Positions 13,553-26,600 of a DNA stretch of 64,000 nucleotides are shown here, piece by piece. Location of the stretch: assembly GCF_000002985.6 (NCBI RefSeq), contig NC_003284.9:17360001-17424000 (forward strand), written 5' to 3'. Origin of the DNA: Caenorhabditis elegans (lineage: Eukaryota > Nematoda > Chromadorea > Rhabditida > Rhabditidae). Position numbers and translations under genes: made by a program. Positions within the stretch are counted from its first letter, which is position 1. The number at the start of each line of letters is the position of its first letter. The notes under the pieces were generated by a model, which did not search any database, was not told the origin of the DNA, and saw only the letters and a list, made by a program, of their open reading frames with translations.

Positions 13553-14601
13553 TTACAAGGCGTGAGCTTTCTCCAAAAGTGGCCTCAGCTCTCCTTTCTC
13601 CTCGATTGCCTTAGTCTCATCGTGACCACCCACGAACTTCCCACTGATGAATAATTGGGGAACTGTCGTTCTTCCAGAGTACTTTTTGAGAATTTCCTGA
13701 ATATTAGAAATATCGTGAAAGTGAAAAAGTGAAGGTTTGTGTCGCTCAGTTTAATGGTGAGCCATTCTACCGAGCACTATCAACAATTCTGTTGTTACAC
13801 CAACCTGCATTTCCTCAGTCTGATTTGATCGATCAAGCTCAACAATCTTCATGTCATCAATTTCATAGTTGGCAAGAATAGCCTTCAGACGTTTGCTCCA
13901 TGGGCAATAGGTTTTACTGTATACCATAACCTGTAATCAGTATTTTTACAATGACTACTGAGCACCTACGAAACCAACTTTATGCGTCATAACATCATTA
14001 ACAATTTTATCCTCCAAATCCTTCAACGTTTTATCTTCCTTCTTCTTGGATAATTCTGCGTGAACAGTAGCAATCTGCAAAAAGAAACACTTTTGGATGT
14101 CTAACTACTTGACCGAGATCTAGACCAGTTGGCGTCGTTCTATCTGTCCCTGGTTTATTGTCAACCTAGTTTGAAACAGATTGATTTATGATTAGGTCAG
14201 TGATAGGGACACTAGGGGAAATTGTGTTCTCGGTAGAAAAAAGTGTGTTCATCGTAGGCCTATAATTCCTGATGAGCCTGATGTACTAGGAAGCTTAAGT
14301 TTGTAGTTTTCTACATAGTTGGTAGTTTATGATGTCATTGTGTATTTTTGTAATTCTATTAATTAAATTCTTCAATAATTGTGAATTTTGAATTGAATTT
14401 TGAAATACTGTTGTTGGTACTGTAATGAAATTTGGAACAGGTTTCAAGGTTTTTATAAAGTTAAGAATGACGGGATCCTCCCGGGTATTATTGATGGTGC
14501 TGTGAAAGTAGCAATTTATTGTGTCCTTTTCAACCCTCTCATTCAAAGTTTGATTGGCTTACCGTTACGAGTGCTAAGACGACTGTGAGTATCCTGAGCA
14601 T
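13553..14601 (-). CDS. Secretory-pathway glutaredoxin with a CPWS (monothiol-type) site
   Basis: Four exons (14601-14563, 14074-13979, 13930-13805, 13696-13553) give 134 residues. Exon 1 encodes only the hydrophobic start MLRILTVVLALVT and joins IATVHA, forming a signal peptide likely cut before ELSKKK at about residue 20. The body is a classic glutaredoxin. It has VMVYSKTYCPWSKRLKAIL with active site C-P-W-S, the cis-proline loop TTVPQLFI, and the glutathione-binding turn GGHDET. The second cysteine of the usual CPYC pair is serine, so a monothiol-like activity on glutathione adducts is expected. By analogy with yeast Grx6/Grx7, I infer an ER, Golgi or extracellular location. A TTTTCAG acceptor lies some 30 bases upstream of the ATG. 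A longer open frame from 14752 reads through this leader but lacks the glutaredoxin phase. Confidence 0.9.
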
Positions 14602-17600
14602 TTTGTAATATCTTTTTTCTCGGTTTTCTTTCCTGAAAATAATTTAAACTACAACTGGAATTAAAAAGGAACAAAATCAAAGAACCAGAAAAATGCAACA
14701 ATTCAAAAACTTTGACCGTTGACTTGACAATCGTAGAAATAAGCGAGGCCATCTTGAAAAGATAGAATCAAACCGAAAAAAAGAGAAAAAAGAAAAAAAT
14801 GATAGTACAACTTAATGAAATATATATCCAACTTCCCCTGATGTCATTTCAGTTCCTCTTTTTATGTAGCCCAACTTCATGGGCGGAGCGAAAACGAACT
14901 GAATTCAGATGATCGAAGGGCGATGTTGAAGACAAGGAAGGGAACAGAGAAAAATAGGAAGGGGGATTGATTAGACAGATTACACAAACAAGAATGTTTC
15001 TCGGGATTCGGATAATGCCTCCACCCGAATAGAGATTCGAAATAGGAACGCCTCTGGTCACCAAGGACGCGAATTCCATACTACTTTTATGTTGTAGTCA
15101 TAAGTAGAGTGCCTCTTCGAAACAGAGAAAAAACGATTGTAACAACAATGATTAGTAGAAAAATGGTAGATATGAAAGCCTAATATGATATGAACGGAGG
15201 CTTTGGTTCCGCGAGTTGAACGCTTACGTGAAAGTGAACAAAAATCAGTAGAGAAACGACAGAAATCAAAGCAGAGATTGCGTGAAGCAAAGTTCAGAAG
15301 TTAGGCGCCACTGGCTGGTCAAATATCACATTTCGATGAAAAATGTTTTAAGAATTTGAGATTTTCTGGTTCTTTCAAAAGATTTTAGAACAATAACATT
15401 TTAGCAAACACTTTAGAAAACGTTATATTTTGTACAAAAATATGCATTTCTGAACATATTTGGAGTATCCATGGGAAAATTAGGGTGAACCGGGTATCAG
15501 TTATTTGAAATTTTGCTGCATTAAAAATCAATAAAAATTATGTTTTCTCAGAACACCACAACTTTCGGGACGACACTAAAAAAGTGTAGCCGACACTGAT
15601 TGAGGTCCGCAATAGGCACATTCTTTGCAGTCAGCATGTGAGTTTCTTACAGACAGGGAGAATTCGAAGAAAAATCACATCGGAAGTCGTGTCTAGGCTT
15701 AAAAAGCACAACATTATGTGTTTAAATCGGAAGGAGTTCTATTTTTGAAAAACACTGCCAAGAAATACATACTATGGAACATGCAAATAAGAGTAGTGTT
15801 TTTTGAAAGTAGAATTTTGTTAAATTGAAAAAAAATACCAAGTTTAGGTGCATAGCGTTTTAAAAACTTGGAGAATCAAAAATTCCAAGTTCACAATAGT
15901 TTCAAACTTATCAAAACTATATTCCAAACATAAACTCACAGTCACAAGACCAACAATAAAAAGATGATAACTCAATTTTGCAATTCCAATCGGAATATGT
16001 TTGCTATTAAACATCCCAAAAAATGGGCATTGTTCGATTAGATAATATGACATTTTCAGCGATAATACGCACGCCGGGGGGGGAGAGTGGGGAACAATAG
16101 TACTCAAACAACGCGAGAGGACACTGGCAGGAAGAAGAAACATAGAAACCAATACATTGTCTATTTTATGGTCATGATAATGTTTCTGAGAAAGAATTAC
16201 ATAGGCAACATATGAAAAGAGAACATTGTGGTTATTAGGAATAACTGTGTTAGTTGGCTAGTTTTATGAGGAAATGGTTTGTTGCAACATTGCCATGCAG
16301 AATACATAGTTTTGAAATCTTAATGTTTTCTTGAAAACTGAGGACATGATGTTCATAGTTTTCCAACAATAACTAGATTCTTTGCTGGCTTGTATTCTTT
16401 ACCATAATTCAAAATTTTAATATTCTTTTGGTCATTTTCTTAAAAAAAACAAACTATTTCAAGGTACGTGACACTTTCAAATTGAAAAGAGAAAAATCTG
16501 CCACAAAGTGAAAACTCTTAAAAATGTATACAACTTCGAAACATATATTTTCGAAAATTTTCAATTTCGTTTATCAAATTTAAACAATTAAAATGATCTG
16601 ATATTGAAAAAAAAACATTAGTCAAATGTTCATACAGGCTCATCGGTTGAACGGCAAAAACAAACTTGACATACGTCACATATGTTTTCAAAATGCCGAA
16701 AAGCTTCTTAAAATTTTGAATCTCAAAAGTTGAATACTTAACAAATTTATCAGCTTTTTAATTTATCTAGATCGGTCAAAAATGTACTAAACCGGCAAAT
16801 GTCAAAATTGCCGGTTTTAAAAAATTGATAGCAGTTCAAAATGTAATTTTTTTATTGCATAGATCTTCAAACGGGCACATTTCAAAATACAAGGTTTAGT
16901 TTTCTGGTTTCTGGTTGATGGTTTGATTTTAAAATTATTGATAATTTGTGATTTTACTTTTTTCGTGCCCCTAACTTAAATAAAGTTTTGTGCGAAACCG
17001 ACAAACTTTTAAGTAACAAACTTAAATAAACTTCAGATAAGATATTTAAACAATTCTGATACCATTTCCAAAAATGGACCTAAAGAACTTATTTTAACAA
17101 AACAAATTATAAGGAAAATTCCTCAAATAAGACAATTTGTTTTTATTTCTAATAAATCAAAAAACAATTATGAAAACAGTTAATCTATGGTCATTTTGAA
17201 CGCGCGACTGATATCATTAGGTTTCAAAATAGCTGTCACTAGTCATAGTCATGAGATGTTCTTTTCTTGGATGCCATCTCAAACATTTTCGCTTTCTCAG
17301 CTGACCAAACAATTTCTCTATTATTATATTTTGTCTCATTTTTTTAATAACTTTTATTTCAGAAACTGATTTCTGAACAGTAACTTTTTCTTTCTCGGAG
17401 ACCTGTAGACGAAAAAAAAGAAGGAGAAGAAATAAAACACATGAGTGCTTGTAAACTTTTCATGACAAATTGAAGACAATGGGTGGTGGACAGGGAAACA
17501 AAGATAACGGTGTAGAGAATATGTACTATAGTTGGCGGGAAAAGTAGGAATGAGACGAAAGTTTGTACATACATAGTAGCTTCCCAAGTTTCATTAAAAT

Positions 17601-18399
17601 AGATAGAGGCGAGGAGAGTTCCAATAATGTTTATGAACATACTTATGAAAACTCTGCACTTTATTAAACATTTCAAAGTATGTATCTTTCGGGAATAATG
17701 AAGTTTCCTCCAAAATGAAACAGTTCTGAATCATAATTGTCAACAAAAAACAATTGTTATTCATAATCTATTAAAACCATTTAAACAATTTTCATCTTAA
17801 TGTTTTTGAAAAGCAATTGTTATTTATCTAAGAGTTTTAGGTGTTTAGGCAGCGTCGTTTCCTGAGTTCAATTATTTTTGTATTTTGCTTGCGCAAAAAT
17901 TCTAAAATCAATTCGAGGCGTATACTCCAATTCAAAAAAGTTTCATGTGTTCGATACACTTAAAAGTTCCACCTCAGATGAAGCCGCATGTGAAGCCTAA
18001 ACCATTAGGACCTCTTATATACTTAAACATAATGCTTATTTGAATACTTTTTGTTTTAGATATTGTACATACGTTTTTCTGTAGAATATTTGTTTGAATA
18101 ACATGTTGACAAGCTTTTGTACAAGACTACAAGAAATTGAAAACTAGATGATTATGGAGTCTTTTTGAAGCTGAGAGAAAATTGAACAATAATTTCCATG
18201 TTATCACTCCAAATGCCTATAACTTTGGAACTATTGGCAAGATCAGATCTTTCCGATTGTCGGAAATTTTTTTTATATACAGTGCTGGTTTGTTTTTGTT
18301 GCAAATAGTAATTCAAACAATTTCAATTTTAAAACTTTAATATAATTTTACTATCAATTATAAATCATAAAAAATGAATACAATGTGGTAGATAATATG
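14602..18399. other. Gene-poor intergenic region, 3.8 kb
   Basis: I find no supported gene. A patch at 14850-15320 is less AT-rich and may be promoter or untranslated exon of the glutaredoxin gene. An 8-G run is at 16076-16083. Elsewhere the sequence is A/T-rich with the poly-A and poly-T runs typical of worm intergenic DNA. Confidence 0.5.
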
Positions 18400-18593
18400 T
18401 AGGGCTGCTAAAGGGCTGCAAAGGGCTCAGCCCCAGTTTTTCACGCGTTGAACAGCGTAGTGCAATATGTAGTTGTTTGGCAGCCCCCGACGCTTTCGGG
18501 ATTCCGCCGGCCCGTGCGGAACCCCAAAAGTGTCGGGGGCTGTCTTAAAGGGGCTCAGCCCCACTGAAGGGGCTAGCCCCCTAAGCAGCCCTA
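18400..18593. mobile_element. GC-rich foldback element (MITE-like) with nested hairpin
   Basis: This 194-bp block is far more GC-rich than its surroundings. It starts TAGGGCTGCTAAAGGG and ends with the inverse (CCCTAAGCAGCCCTA), giving terminal inverted repeats that include TA. Nested inside (18481-18542) is a strong hairpin with arms of about 27 bases beginning CAGCCCCCGAC. Further short inverted units (GGGGCTCAGCCCC, GGGGCTAGCCCC) fill the flanks. It has no coding capacity, so it would be non-autonomous. It starts 38 bases beyond the stop of the next gene, probably inside that gene's 3' UTR. Confidence 0.75.
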
Positions 18594-18630
18594 ATAATAT
18601 GATAGTGATTATTTCTTGTTGAAACGTTGT

Positions 18631-19767
18631 TTAATTCCTGGAACTGTTTTTTGAATTACATAAACACTCCAGTTTCAAACCAATATCTTCCGTTTTTGAG
18701 GATGGTTTTTTGTTCATTTGGCTCCCGATCAAAACTGATCTTACAGTCTTACATAAACTCATTCTCATATTGTAATAGTCCAATGTTTTTGAAAAATATA
18801 AAACGGGGAACCAATTTTCGTCTTCATCCATTTTCATTAGCAGTGCCTCTGAAAACACTTTATTTGTAAGTTCAACAAATGTTAGCTGAAAATTTTAGAA
18901 GTACAGATTAAACATAAAATATAAGTGTGAAACTTATTTGATCAAAAACACAATGTCGCAGTCGAGAAAAAAATTTTAAAGATGGAGTAGCAAAATGTTT
19001 ACCTTCTTATTAGATTCAACATAGTTTTAAAACTGCTATTTTCATAATGAAAACTTACCATTTTCCAGTTTCACTATAAATCTAAAAATCCCTTTCTGCT
19101 TATTGCCAGCCCAAACGCATGGTGGTTCAATGATAAATGAAGAATGTAAAGAAGTTTGACTTTTCTTATCAGTTGGTTTCGATTTTACGGGTTCTATTAT
19201 CAATTTGAAGTCTCCTTCTCGTTTATTTTTTCCATATATTGTAACCTGAGAATAATAACGATAAAAACCAACAACTGAAAGAAACAACTTCACAATTACA
19301 TACCTCAAAAGTCACAATTTCTGCTTTTCGTATTGCTCGGCAAAAATGAATGTCGTGGGTCAGTTCTGAAGCGAATATTCGTTCTAAACCGGTTTTGCTG
19401 TAATTCAGTTGCACAACCTGTTGGTCATTGCCGTGGTAGAGCAAATGGAGATCTGAAGAGGAAAAAAGGTTTAAAAGCAATCTCTGATGCTAGAATATAG
19501 CTTCTCATGACAAAACATTGTTCCGCACTGACCAAATAGGTAAACAGTTAGATGCACAGATCCAAAATGGTCAAAACATTGCACTAAGTATTATTATTTT
19601 TTAATTAAATCAATTTTTAACTGACTTTTTTCGGTATATTTTTATTTATACGGAACACTACTAAACTTCAATATCAACATTCACATTGACATTTACAGAC
19701 GTGAGATTAAAAACTTAAACATTTAGAACAGAAGTAAAGAAGAAAACTAACCATGCCTGTTCTGCAT
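18631..19767 (-). CDS. Small RING-less protein related to the Neuralized homology repeat (NHR), paralogue A
   Basis: Four exons (19767-19752, 19452-19304, 19245-19059, 18848-18631) give 189 residues, starting MQNRHDLHLLYHGNDQQ. The fold resembles one diverged NHR domain. LHLLYHGND matches the LRFHHVxGxN start, DIHFCRAIRKAEIV matches the GIVFSxRPLxxGE strand, and the EGDFKLIIEP region matches the WSGxLRFG strand. A C-terminal part reads KGIFRFIVKLENEAL, like the NVLSFWVN...GELFYG strands. No signal peptide, RING finger or membrane segment is present, so it is probably cytoplasmic. Exon phases and total length match the neighbouring gene at 20668-22005, indicating an old tandem duplication. NHR domains bind Notch ligands and other partners in flies; whether this diverged copy does so is inference. 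Confidence 0.75.
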
Positions 19768-20667
19768 TATCGACTGACGGTGAGACAAAATAGTGTTAGT
19801 GATGATAATTGGACTGAGTGATTCTCCGTTTCAATTTCAAGAATCATAGTTTTTTTTCTCATTTTCACTTTGGTCAAAAAAGGGCAATTGAAAACAATGT
19901 CCGCGGTGTAATTATAATCAATCCGTTTAATATAACGTTTGAGAACAGAAGTGGTTAATAAGTGAGGGAGAACATGTGAATTTTGGAAGTAGAATATTAG
20001 TGAAATAATGCATATTTCTTATGTTAAAACAATAGTTTATACCTGACAAAAAAGATGCAAAGAAAATTACGAACACATTTCGAAGAACTGTTTGGTCAAA
20101 AACACTTCATTAAAATACTTTGTTTCCCTGAAAATACTTTTCGACTCCGCTTTGCCGCAAGCGACACACAAATATTTTTTGGCCAATTGGAACGGAGTCG
20201 GATACATGGCGCAAAAATCTTTGTAAATGATCTATCAACCAATATTTTAACGTGTATTTATAATTTACAAAACTCCAAAGTATTGAAATTGGGTATTGGG
20301 AATTCAAATTCAATTCAGCGGCTTTTTGGTTCACTTTTTTAAATTTCAAGCAAATCCCAGTTCTGACCTTCAAAAAAATATGTATCCTACTACAGAAATC
20401 TGCACCTGAAAATTTTTGAAAATTACTTATCTGTGGTATAGTTTTCAACTAGTGCCGCTGCTGCACCTCGTCTGCTTCAGTGAGCATGTATAATTTTTGG
20501 TCTAATCAGTAGAGTATATTTTTACATTTGTTGAAATGGAAATTTGCAAATGAAGCGTGAAAACATATCTCACTGGAAAACCTGAAAAGACCGGCCGGGA
20601 GAAATTTTTTCAAATAAAAAAGCTTTAGTTTGTTTTTCGACATTCTGGACGATTTATTTTACTATAT

Positions 20668-22005
20668 TCAAGGAATTATGACTAGAGATTGATTTCTATA
20701 TATCTTGGGTGCAGAGCTATGAATCTCCATAGAAAAGTCTGGATCCCGGAGAGCTACTGCTTTGATACAATTGCAGAAGAACAAGTCCACGCAAATGTTA
20801 TTACAGTCTCTTGGCACATGATAAAAAGTGAAGAACTCGGTGTCTCCTGGTAGTCGAAGGTTGAGAGCTCCTGCAATGCAACGTTTTCAAGACTTTCAAT
20901 CAAAAAATAAGTTCGTACCTTTGGTGAACATCATCCCAAATCTCATAACCTTTCTGCAATCATCATCTTTCATGTAGCTGATCCAAGCGGTTGTTGGGTC
21001 GATTATGTAGGGGTTTTCGTCAACTATCACCTTTGCTCTGTAGTCTTGTAGTTCCGGAGGAGTGATTGAAAGAAGGCACTGACCGTCAAACATTGGCGTG
21101 TCGTGGAAGACAACCTGATTTAAAATTTTTGAGTTCTAGAGATTGATTTTCTGCGGAAGTTGTGAAAAATGATCAACCAGATTGCATCATAGATTTTTTT
21201 GTATTTACAAATTGCCTAATGGGTGAACCGTGCGCCATGCTTTTCATAGTGGAAAGCTCCAATTGATTGAAGGTAGCGAAATCTAGAACTCTCTGTAGTC
21301 AGAGTGGATAGTTTGTACTGCGGTTTGCGCCTAGCAAATGAACTTGATGTAGACATTTTTCAGTGCAAATCAACATTTCTTTCAAGAAACTAATTTTGAA
21401 TTCCTAGCAGTTTATTGATGTAGCATAGTTATTCAAGTAGCAACGCTCCCTGAGTCGCATTTTGTACATTAAACGTACTCTGGAAGCGAACTGAAAAAGA
21501 GATGTCATGCGCCCCTTCAAGATTCGATTTTCAGCGATAACTGGCTATACAGTGCGCAAGGGATAATGATATTTAAATACTTGCATGATATTAATCGCCT
21601 CATCTGGTCCAGTTCCAAATTACTACTTTCAAGGTTGAATGAACATTTACAAATGTTTCGATTGGTTTCAACTTTACCTTCAGCTCAAGATTGTCACCTT
21701 CCACCATTGGTCTTGTGAATCTAATGTGACAAAACATAGAATCCGGGTTTCTTCTAACAAAGTCAGTTCCCTCAAAGTTCAGGACACTGACTGACTTTGG
21801 CGCTAGGCATTCGAACATGATTCGGTTCTCTGGAAATTTATTCAGATTTTGGATTAGCGAAAAGTTCCGGGTTTGACGTTCAATTTTTGATAGTTTTTTT
21901 AAGAACTACAAAATCATGTTTTAAAGCATTTCAAAACACATCCAAACAATCCAAATAGTGAAAAAATCATGAAAAAAACGGCATACCTTCTTCTTTTGTT
22001 TTCAT
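20668..22005 (-). CDS. Small RING-less protein related to the Neuralized homology repeat (NHR), paralogue B
   Basis: Four exons (22005-21987, 21829-21678, 21114-20919, 20870-20668) give 189 residues, starting MKTKEEENRIMFECLAP. The NHR-like opening is SVLNFEGTDFVRRNPD, then CHIRFTRPMVEGDNLELK, corresponding to the RxxxxFxxxIVFSxRPLxxGE region of canonical NHRs. After the intron comes VVFHDTPMFDGQCLL. I chose the AAG|GTAAAG donor at 21678 because it is strong and puts the intron where paralogue A has it; reading on to a stop at 21600 would lose this match. The C-terminal part contains several cysteines (CNNICVDLFFCNC). Similarity to paralogue A is low in sequence but clear in architecture. Function is unknown. 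Confidence 0.72.
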
Positions 22006-23608
22006 CTTAACAGCACTTGAAAATTCAAAAAATCACAAGGAACAGTGCGAATATGGCGATAAAAATCAATTTATCGGCAAGGGGAAGAGAACGAAAAAAT
22101 TTATGCCATTTTTCTGTTGCTTTTATATTTTTATTGTCGATTGTAAAAACTATTATCACGCGAAAATGTCCTAAAATCTACATAGCTGATCCAACGTGTT
22201 GCCCTGACGACGAGATGAATTTGCGGATATTTTTTGGGCATTTTTGCGTGTCACAAAATTATGCTATTAAAATTGCATGGTAAATGTTAAAATATTTTTC
22301 ATTTCTGATACTTGTACCAAAAATTATTAGCTATACGATTTCAAGGAAATACTGGAGAAAAAGTTAAAGTGCGGCAAAACTGTTTTAGAAAATATGAAAA
22401 TTTTTTAAAATTTTGCAAAATATCAAACATTATGTATAAAATTTTATGGAAAATAAAGTTAAACTAATTTTTAAAAAATATGTATTAAATATTTAAAATT
22501 CACTAAATTTATCAAATTCGATATTTCTCCCCAAATCTAAATCTTGTTTCAAATCAGCTTAATATATAGGATGAACCAAGATCCGCTACGTGTTTTGAAC
22601 TTAAAAGTTAGATGCACTTTCCGGTTTATCAACCACCCGTTGTGAACTTTGATTTAATTATCAAATTGTCGCTGAATGCTTGACTAACCAACTAGTTGTC
22701 ATTGCTTTTTGGTAGCCATCAATTGAGCCCATCAATTGTGTTAATGCTGGAGGTTTGAAGAAAATTTTATGTTTGAAGTCAATAGATCATTGAATGTAAA
22801 AAATCAACTAACAATTTTTAATCTCAATTGTATTAACCAAAAAAATATGCTGGAAACAATTTTTAACTTGGAAAATTATCCCAAATTTAGCTGCAGAACT
22901 CTTACGATTTTTCAAATTTATTAGGGTTTTGTTTGCTTTTGCTGTAATACCCAAGGGAGCCGGCTCAGTAAAATGAATATTTGAAAATCACAATTTTTTT
23001 AAAAGATTTTCCGCAGCTCCGAAAAAAAACAAGCTAGGATGACGAGTGACTCCAACAGTGTTCAGATCACCAGTAATAAAAATTTCTTCGTAGATTTCCC
23101 TTAATTTTAGCTGCACTAATGCAAAAAATATTCAATGTTTTATCTTACAACCATGTGGCAAACATCATAAGGGATGAATAAAAACAATAACTTTACAACA
23201 CAAAAGGAACGGATGTATAAGAGGCAACTACAAAGGTTGAATACACATAAAGACAGTTGGGAGCAGTAGGACCAAGGCGATAGTTTGTGTGTGGGAGGAC
23301 CGGTGCATGTTCTCGAATCAGTAGGTTTTGTGAAAATGGGGGTAAAATTCATGGGATTGGGGGAAAAGGGCAAAGGGCTATGATTCAATTCAACGTGGAT
23401 ATATTATGCAGCTAACTGGGTGAAACCACTTTTGGTAATAGTGAATGACAATATAAAAAAATAAAAATGAAAATAAAGAAAACTTCAAAATTCTACCTCA
23501 TCACAATTTGACATACAAATTTCAAGGGGATGATTAATGAAAGAATGATAATGAGAACAGAGAAAATAGGATAAAACATGACTGGGGCAAGGGTTTATAC
23601 ACAAATAT
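22006..23608. other. Intergenic region upstream of paralogue B and downstream of Neuralized
   Basis: No supported gene. It should contain the promoter of the 20668-22005 gene and the 3' UTR of the Neuralized gene. The 23140-23400 part is less AT-rich and could lie within that UTR. The short open frames at 22017-22283 and 23140-23388 look accidental. Confidence 0.45.
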
Positions 23609-26600
23609 TCAAGACTTGTACGTCTTGATAACGTCCTGCACAGGAGCACGGCAGATCGGGCAAGTTCCCTTTGTGGTCAGAAGGCGACGACCACACTCAA
23701 AGCACATGCACATGTGACCGCATGTGTAGAGCACAGAGTTCACTGGTGCGTCCATGCAAATCTGAAAATATTTAATTTCTTGAAATGTAGTGGGATTTAG
23801 GCGTTGGCGAAAGATCTACAAAACTGGCTGTTGGCATGATAACTAAACAGTCAGCAGTTGTTGGAAATTATTATTATAGAAAAATGTTTTATTTTTCATA
23901 AAAGATGTAATTTTTACGCTGAAATGACTACACCGATTTAAATGTTCAAATTAATTGTTATACTAAATTGGACAGTCTTAAGTTTAATAATACTTTAACA
24001 GTTATCATTTGCAATTTTAAGTTCAATTTTCAAAAAAATTTTGCGACCCTTTGGCGAACCTTTGATCTTGTTCTACATATGAACTTCGATAAATTTCAAT
24101 AAACTCACAGTGCATTCGTCTCCTTCGTTAACCTCTTGTGCCCCATTTCCTTCATTTCTCTGGAACGATGCTGGAAGTGGCGGTGGGTTGAAGGAAGGCG
24201 GCGACATCATCGCAGTCGTTGTCGCTGGAGAAGATCTGTTTGGTAGGCGAGATGTAGATGAGGAAGAACCAAGAACTGCCTTGAATTTTAAAAGAGTAAT
24301 AACTTTGGCGTAATTCGGTTTTCAAACCAACCCTTGGTGCAACTGGAGGAGGAGTTGAGGGGATGATCTCCCCGAGAAGATCGTCGATGGTTGGGCGCGT
24401 TGTGGAGAGAGCTGGTGTACTTGAGGAGCCTTCCAGGGAATCACGAACTGTAAAAGTGTTGTTTTGAAAAGCTCATTCTTTTTCCTGCACATGTGTAAAT
24501 CTTACCATTGACTCTCAACGGACTCTGCGGCACCGGTGGCGGAGCACGTGCTGGAACTGCTGGCGCCAGGTACGACGAGGACGATGGTGCGCCGTCAGGA
24601 ATTCTGGCAGGCCGTCTCGGAATCGAAAGTGGTTGCTCGTTTCGTGTGGATGGTCCCTCTTTCACAGTTTCTCTGGCAGCCGGAGAATGAGATCGTGGAA
24701 CTTGAATATACCCGAGCATTTTGATAGAAAGCGTTGATCCGTAGACATCAAAATACATGTAAAGCTCAAGAGAGTTGTCAACGTAGAGGCAAGTGCGAGC
24801 TCCGTTCGAGTCGATTTCAAATTTGACTTCGCCTGAAAATAAATACTATCATAAAGCAGCTTGTCATTTTTTCCTCGGTTTTTTAGCCAAAAAAAATTTA
24901 AAAGTTATACTCCGTTGCCCATTTTTTTAACATTTGTTTTAGAGATCTCCCAACTTAATTAAAAATATTACCAGAATCTGTTATCCAAAACGAGAGAATA
25001 CTATTGGCCTTTGGCTGCAATGCAATATCCTTGATACCGACCCAATATTCGGGCATCTCCACCAAATCCGATGAGTCATCTGGAAGTCCAGCAACTCGAA
25101 TCGACGCCGGATCACAGCATGTCACGCCAAAAGCGAGCCCTCCCTCATAGAGACGTTGCACCTGACTGATCTGCAATTTTTGACTACGTTTTTATGAGGG
25201 GTCAGTGTGGAGATAGTTGGACAAAAGGAGGGCTAAAAAAACGAGTCAGCTGTTTTAAACTCACCATGATCATCACCTTCTCGTTGTTTTTGATGGGACG
25301 CTCCGTGAAAACGTAGCCCTGCGAGTATTCGGCTTGATCACGTGTGGCAATGTTTCGTGATGGGTTCAATGTGATATGACATCCTTTGACGTAATGGAAT
25401 CGCAATGGACGTTTTCCTGAATACATGTTTTGTGGTAAGGGAGCTTCCAAAAGTTTAATTTTTGAGCCCAATTTTTCTACCAAGCTATAACTTTACTTAC
25501 GCATACCTTCCCAAAAAATTTCAGGTTGCAGATAAAAATGAAGATGTAATGTTCTAGAAGTTGAAATAATTTATGAGGTTTAAAAACAATTTTCAGGTGC
25601 TAGTTTTAGAACTAGAGCTAGAAAAAATATAAATGTTGATTAAAACTGAATTACTAAAAATAATTTTTACAACTGTTCGGTTACATCTACTAAAGATCAA
25701 TTTCGAACTTACCCATAAACCGATATTTCACCTTGCTTTTAGAACAAAACACTGCAGTTCGAGTAAAACTAGAGCGCAACATTTGCGTCGTTTCTCATCT
25801 GATTCACCGAACATTTGAACTGCGAATTAGAAATACATACGCGGAATCATGACTCACATACACACATACATTGATTCTCACAAGCGCCCACTTTTAAATG
25901 CAGATCAGTTTGTGATGTTGACCTACCTGAGTCATCTGTCCGAGAGGCCATCGAAGATTCAGATGCGGAAGACGGTGTCAGAGCTATGGCGGTGATAGCA
26001 GGCGACGTGCGAGCTGGTGCGGGTCTTGGTGGTACTGCAATGATTGGAGGTGGCGGGGCGTTGCGGCGCGGTCGGAATTCTGATGCATCTGAAAACAAGG
26101 TAGTTGGAATATAAATAGGACATAAACTTTTTTGTAGAACTTTTATTTTCAAAATTTATAAGTTTCATAGTAACGACATAAAGAAAACATAAAAGTCGCT
26201 AACTTTCGGTTTTGATGAATTAAAAATACAAAAACTATCACAAATTGAATCATATGAAAATCAGTATCTTACATAATTGCCGCAGTTTCTGCTCAATGGT
26301 GCTCATGTTTTAGTGACTGATAACTCTCGTACTTGCAAGTGTTTACCAATGGTAACAATAGAAAGATGCCAATAAGAAATGTTTGTACAACTTTCTCTTA
26401 CAACCTGATAACTTTTTGACTATCAAGTAAAAACAGTACAATATGCAGTGTCACATATAAAGTACAGAAGAAGTCAGTTCGAAAATCTAAAAACAATGCA
26501 AAAATAGTGCTGGGTGTGTTTGTGTTCAAAGGGAGGAGATTGAGAGAGAAGGATGAATAAGATAGATTTTGGAGGCAGATTGTTTGATTTCATAATGAAT

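Noticed and set aside
14543..14752. 69-codon frame starting at 14752 as the glutaredoxin N-terminus
   Set aside because: The frame that joins exon 2 in phase starts at 14601 and yields a proper signal peptide; the longer frame belongs to another phase and spans a probable UTR intron.
20055..20448. Frames of 95 and 112 codons between the two NHR paralogues, considered as a third degraded copy
   Set aside because: No NHR-like strand pattern could be aligned in either frame and no exon boundaries fit.
21400..21515. Extra exon of NHR paralogue B beginning after the TTTTTCAG at about 21489
   Set aside because: It would introduce a stop (TAG near 21405) or break phase; skipping it aligns the intron with paralogue A and gives the same 189-residue length.
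22017..22283. 88-codon + strand frame with a hydrophobic stretch
   Set aside because: It overlaps the promoter of paralogue B on the opposite strand and shows no splice or domain support.
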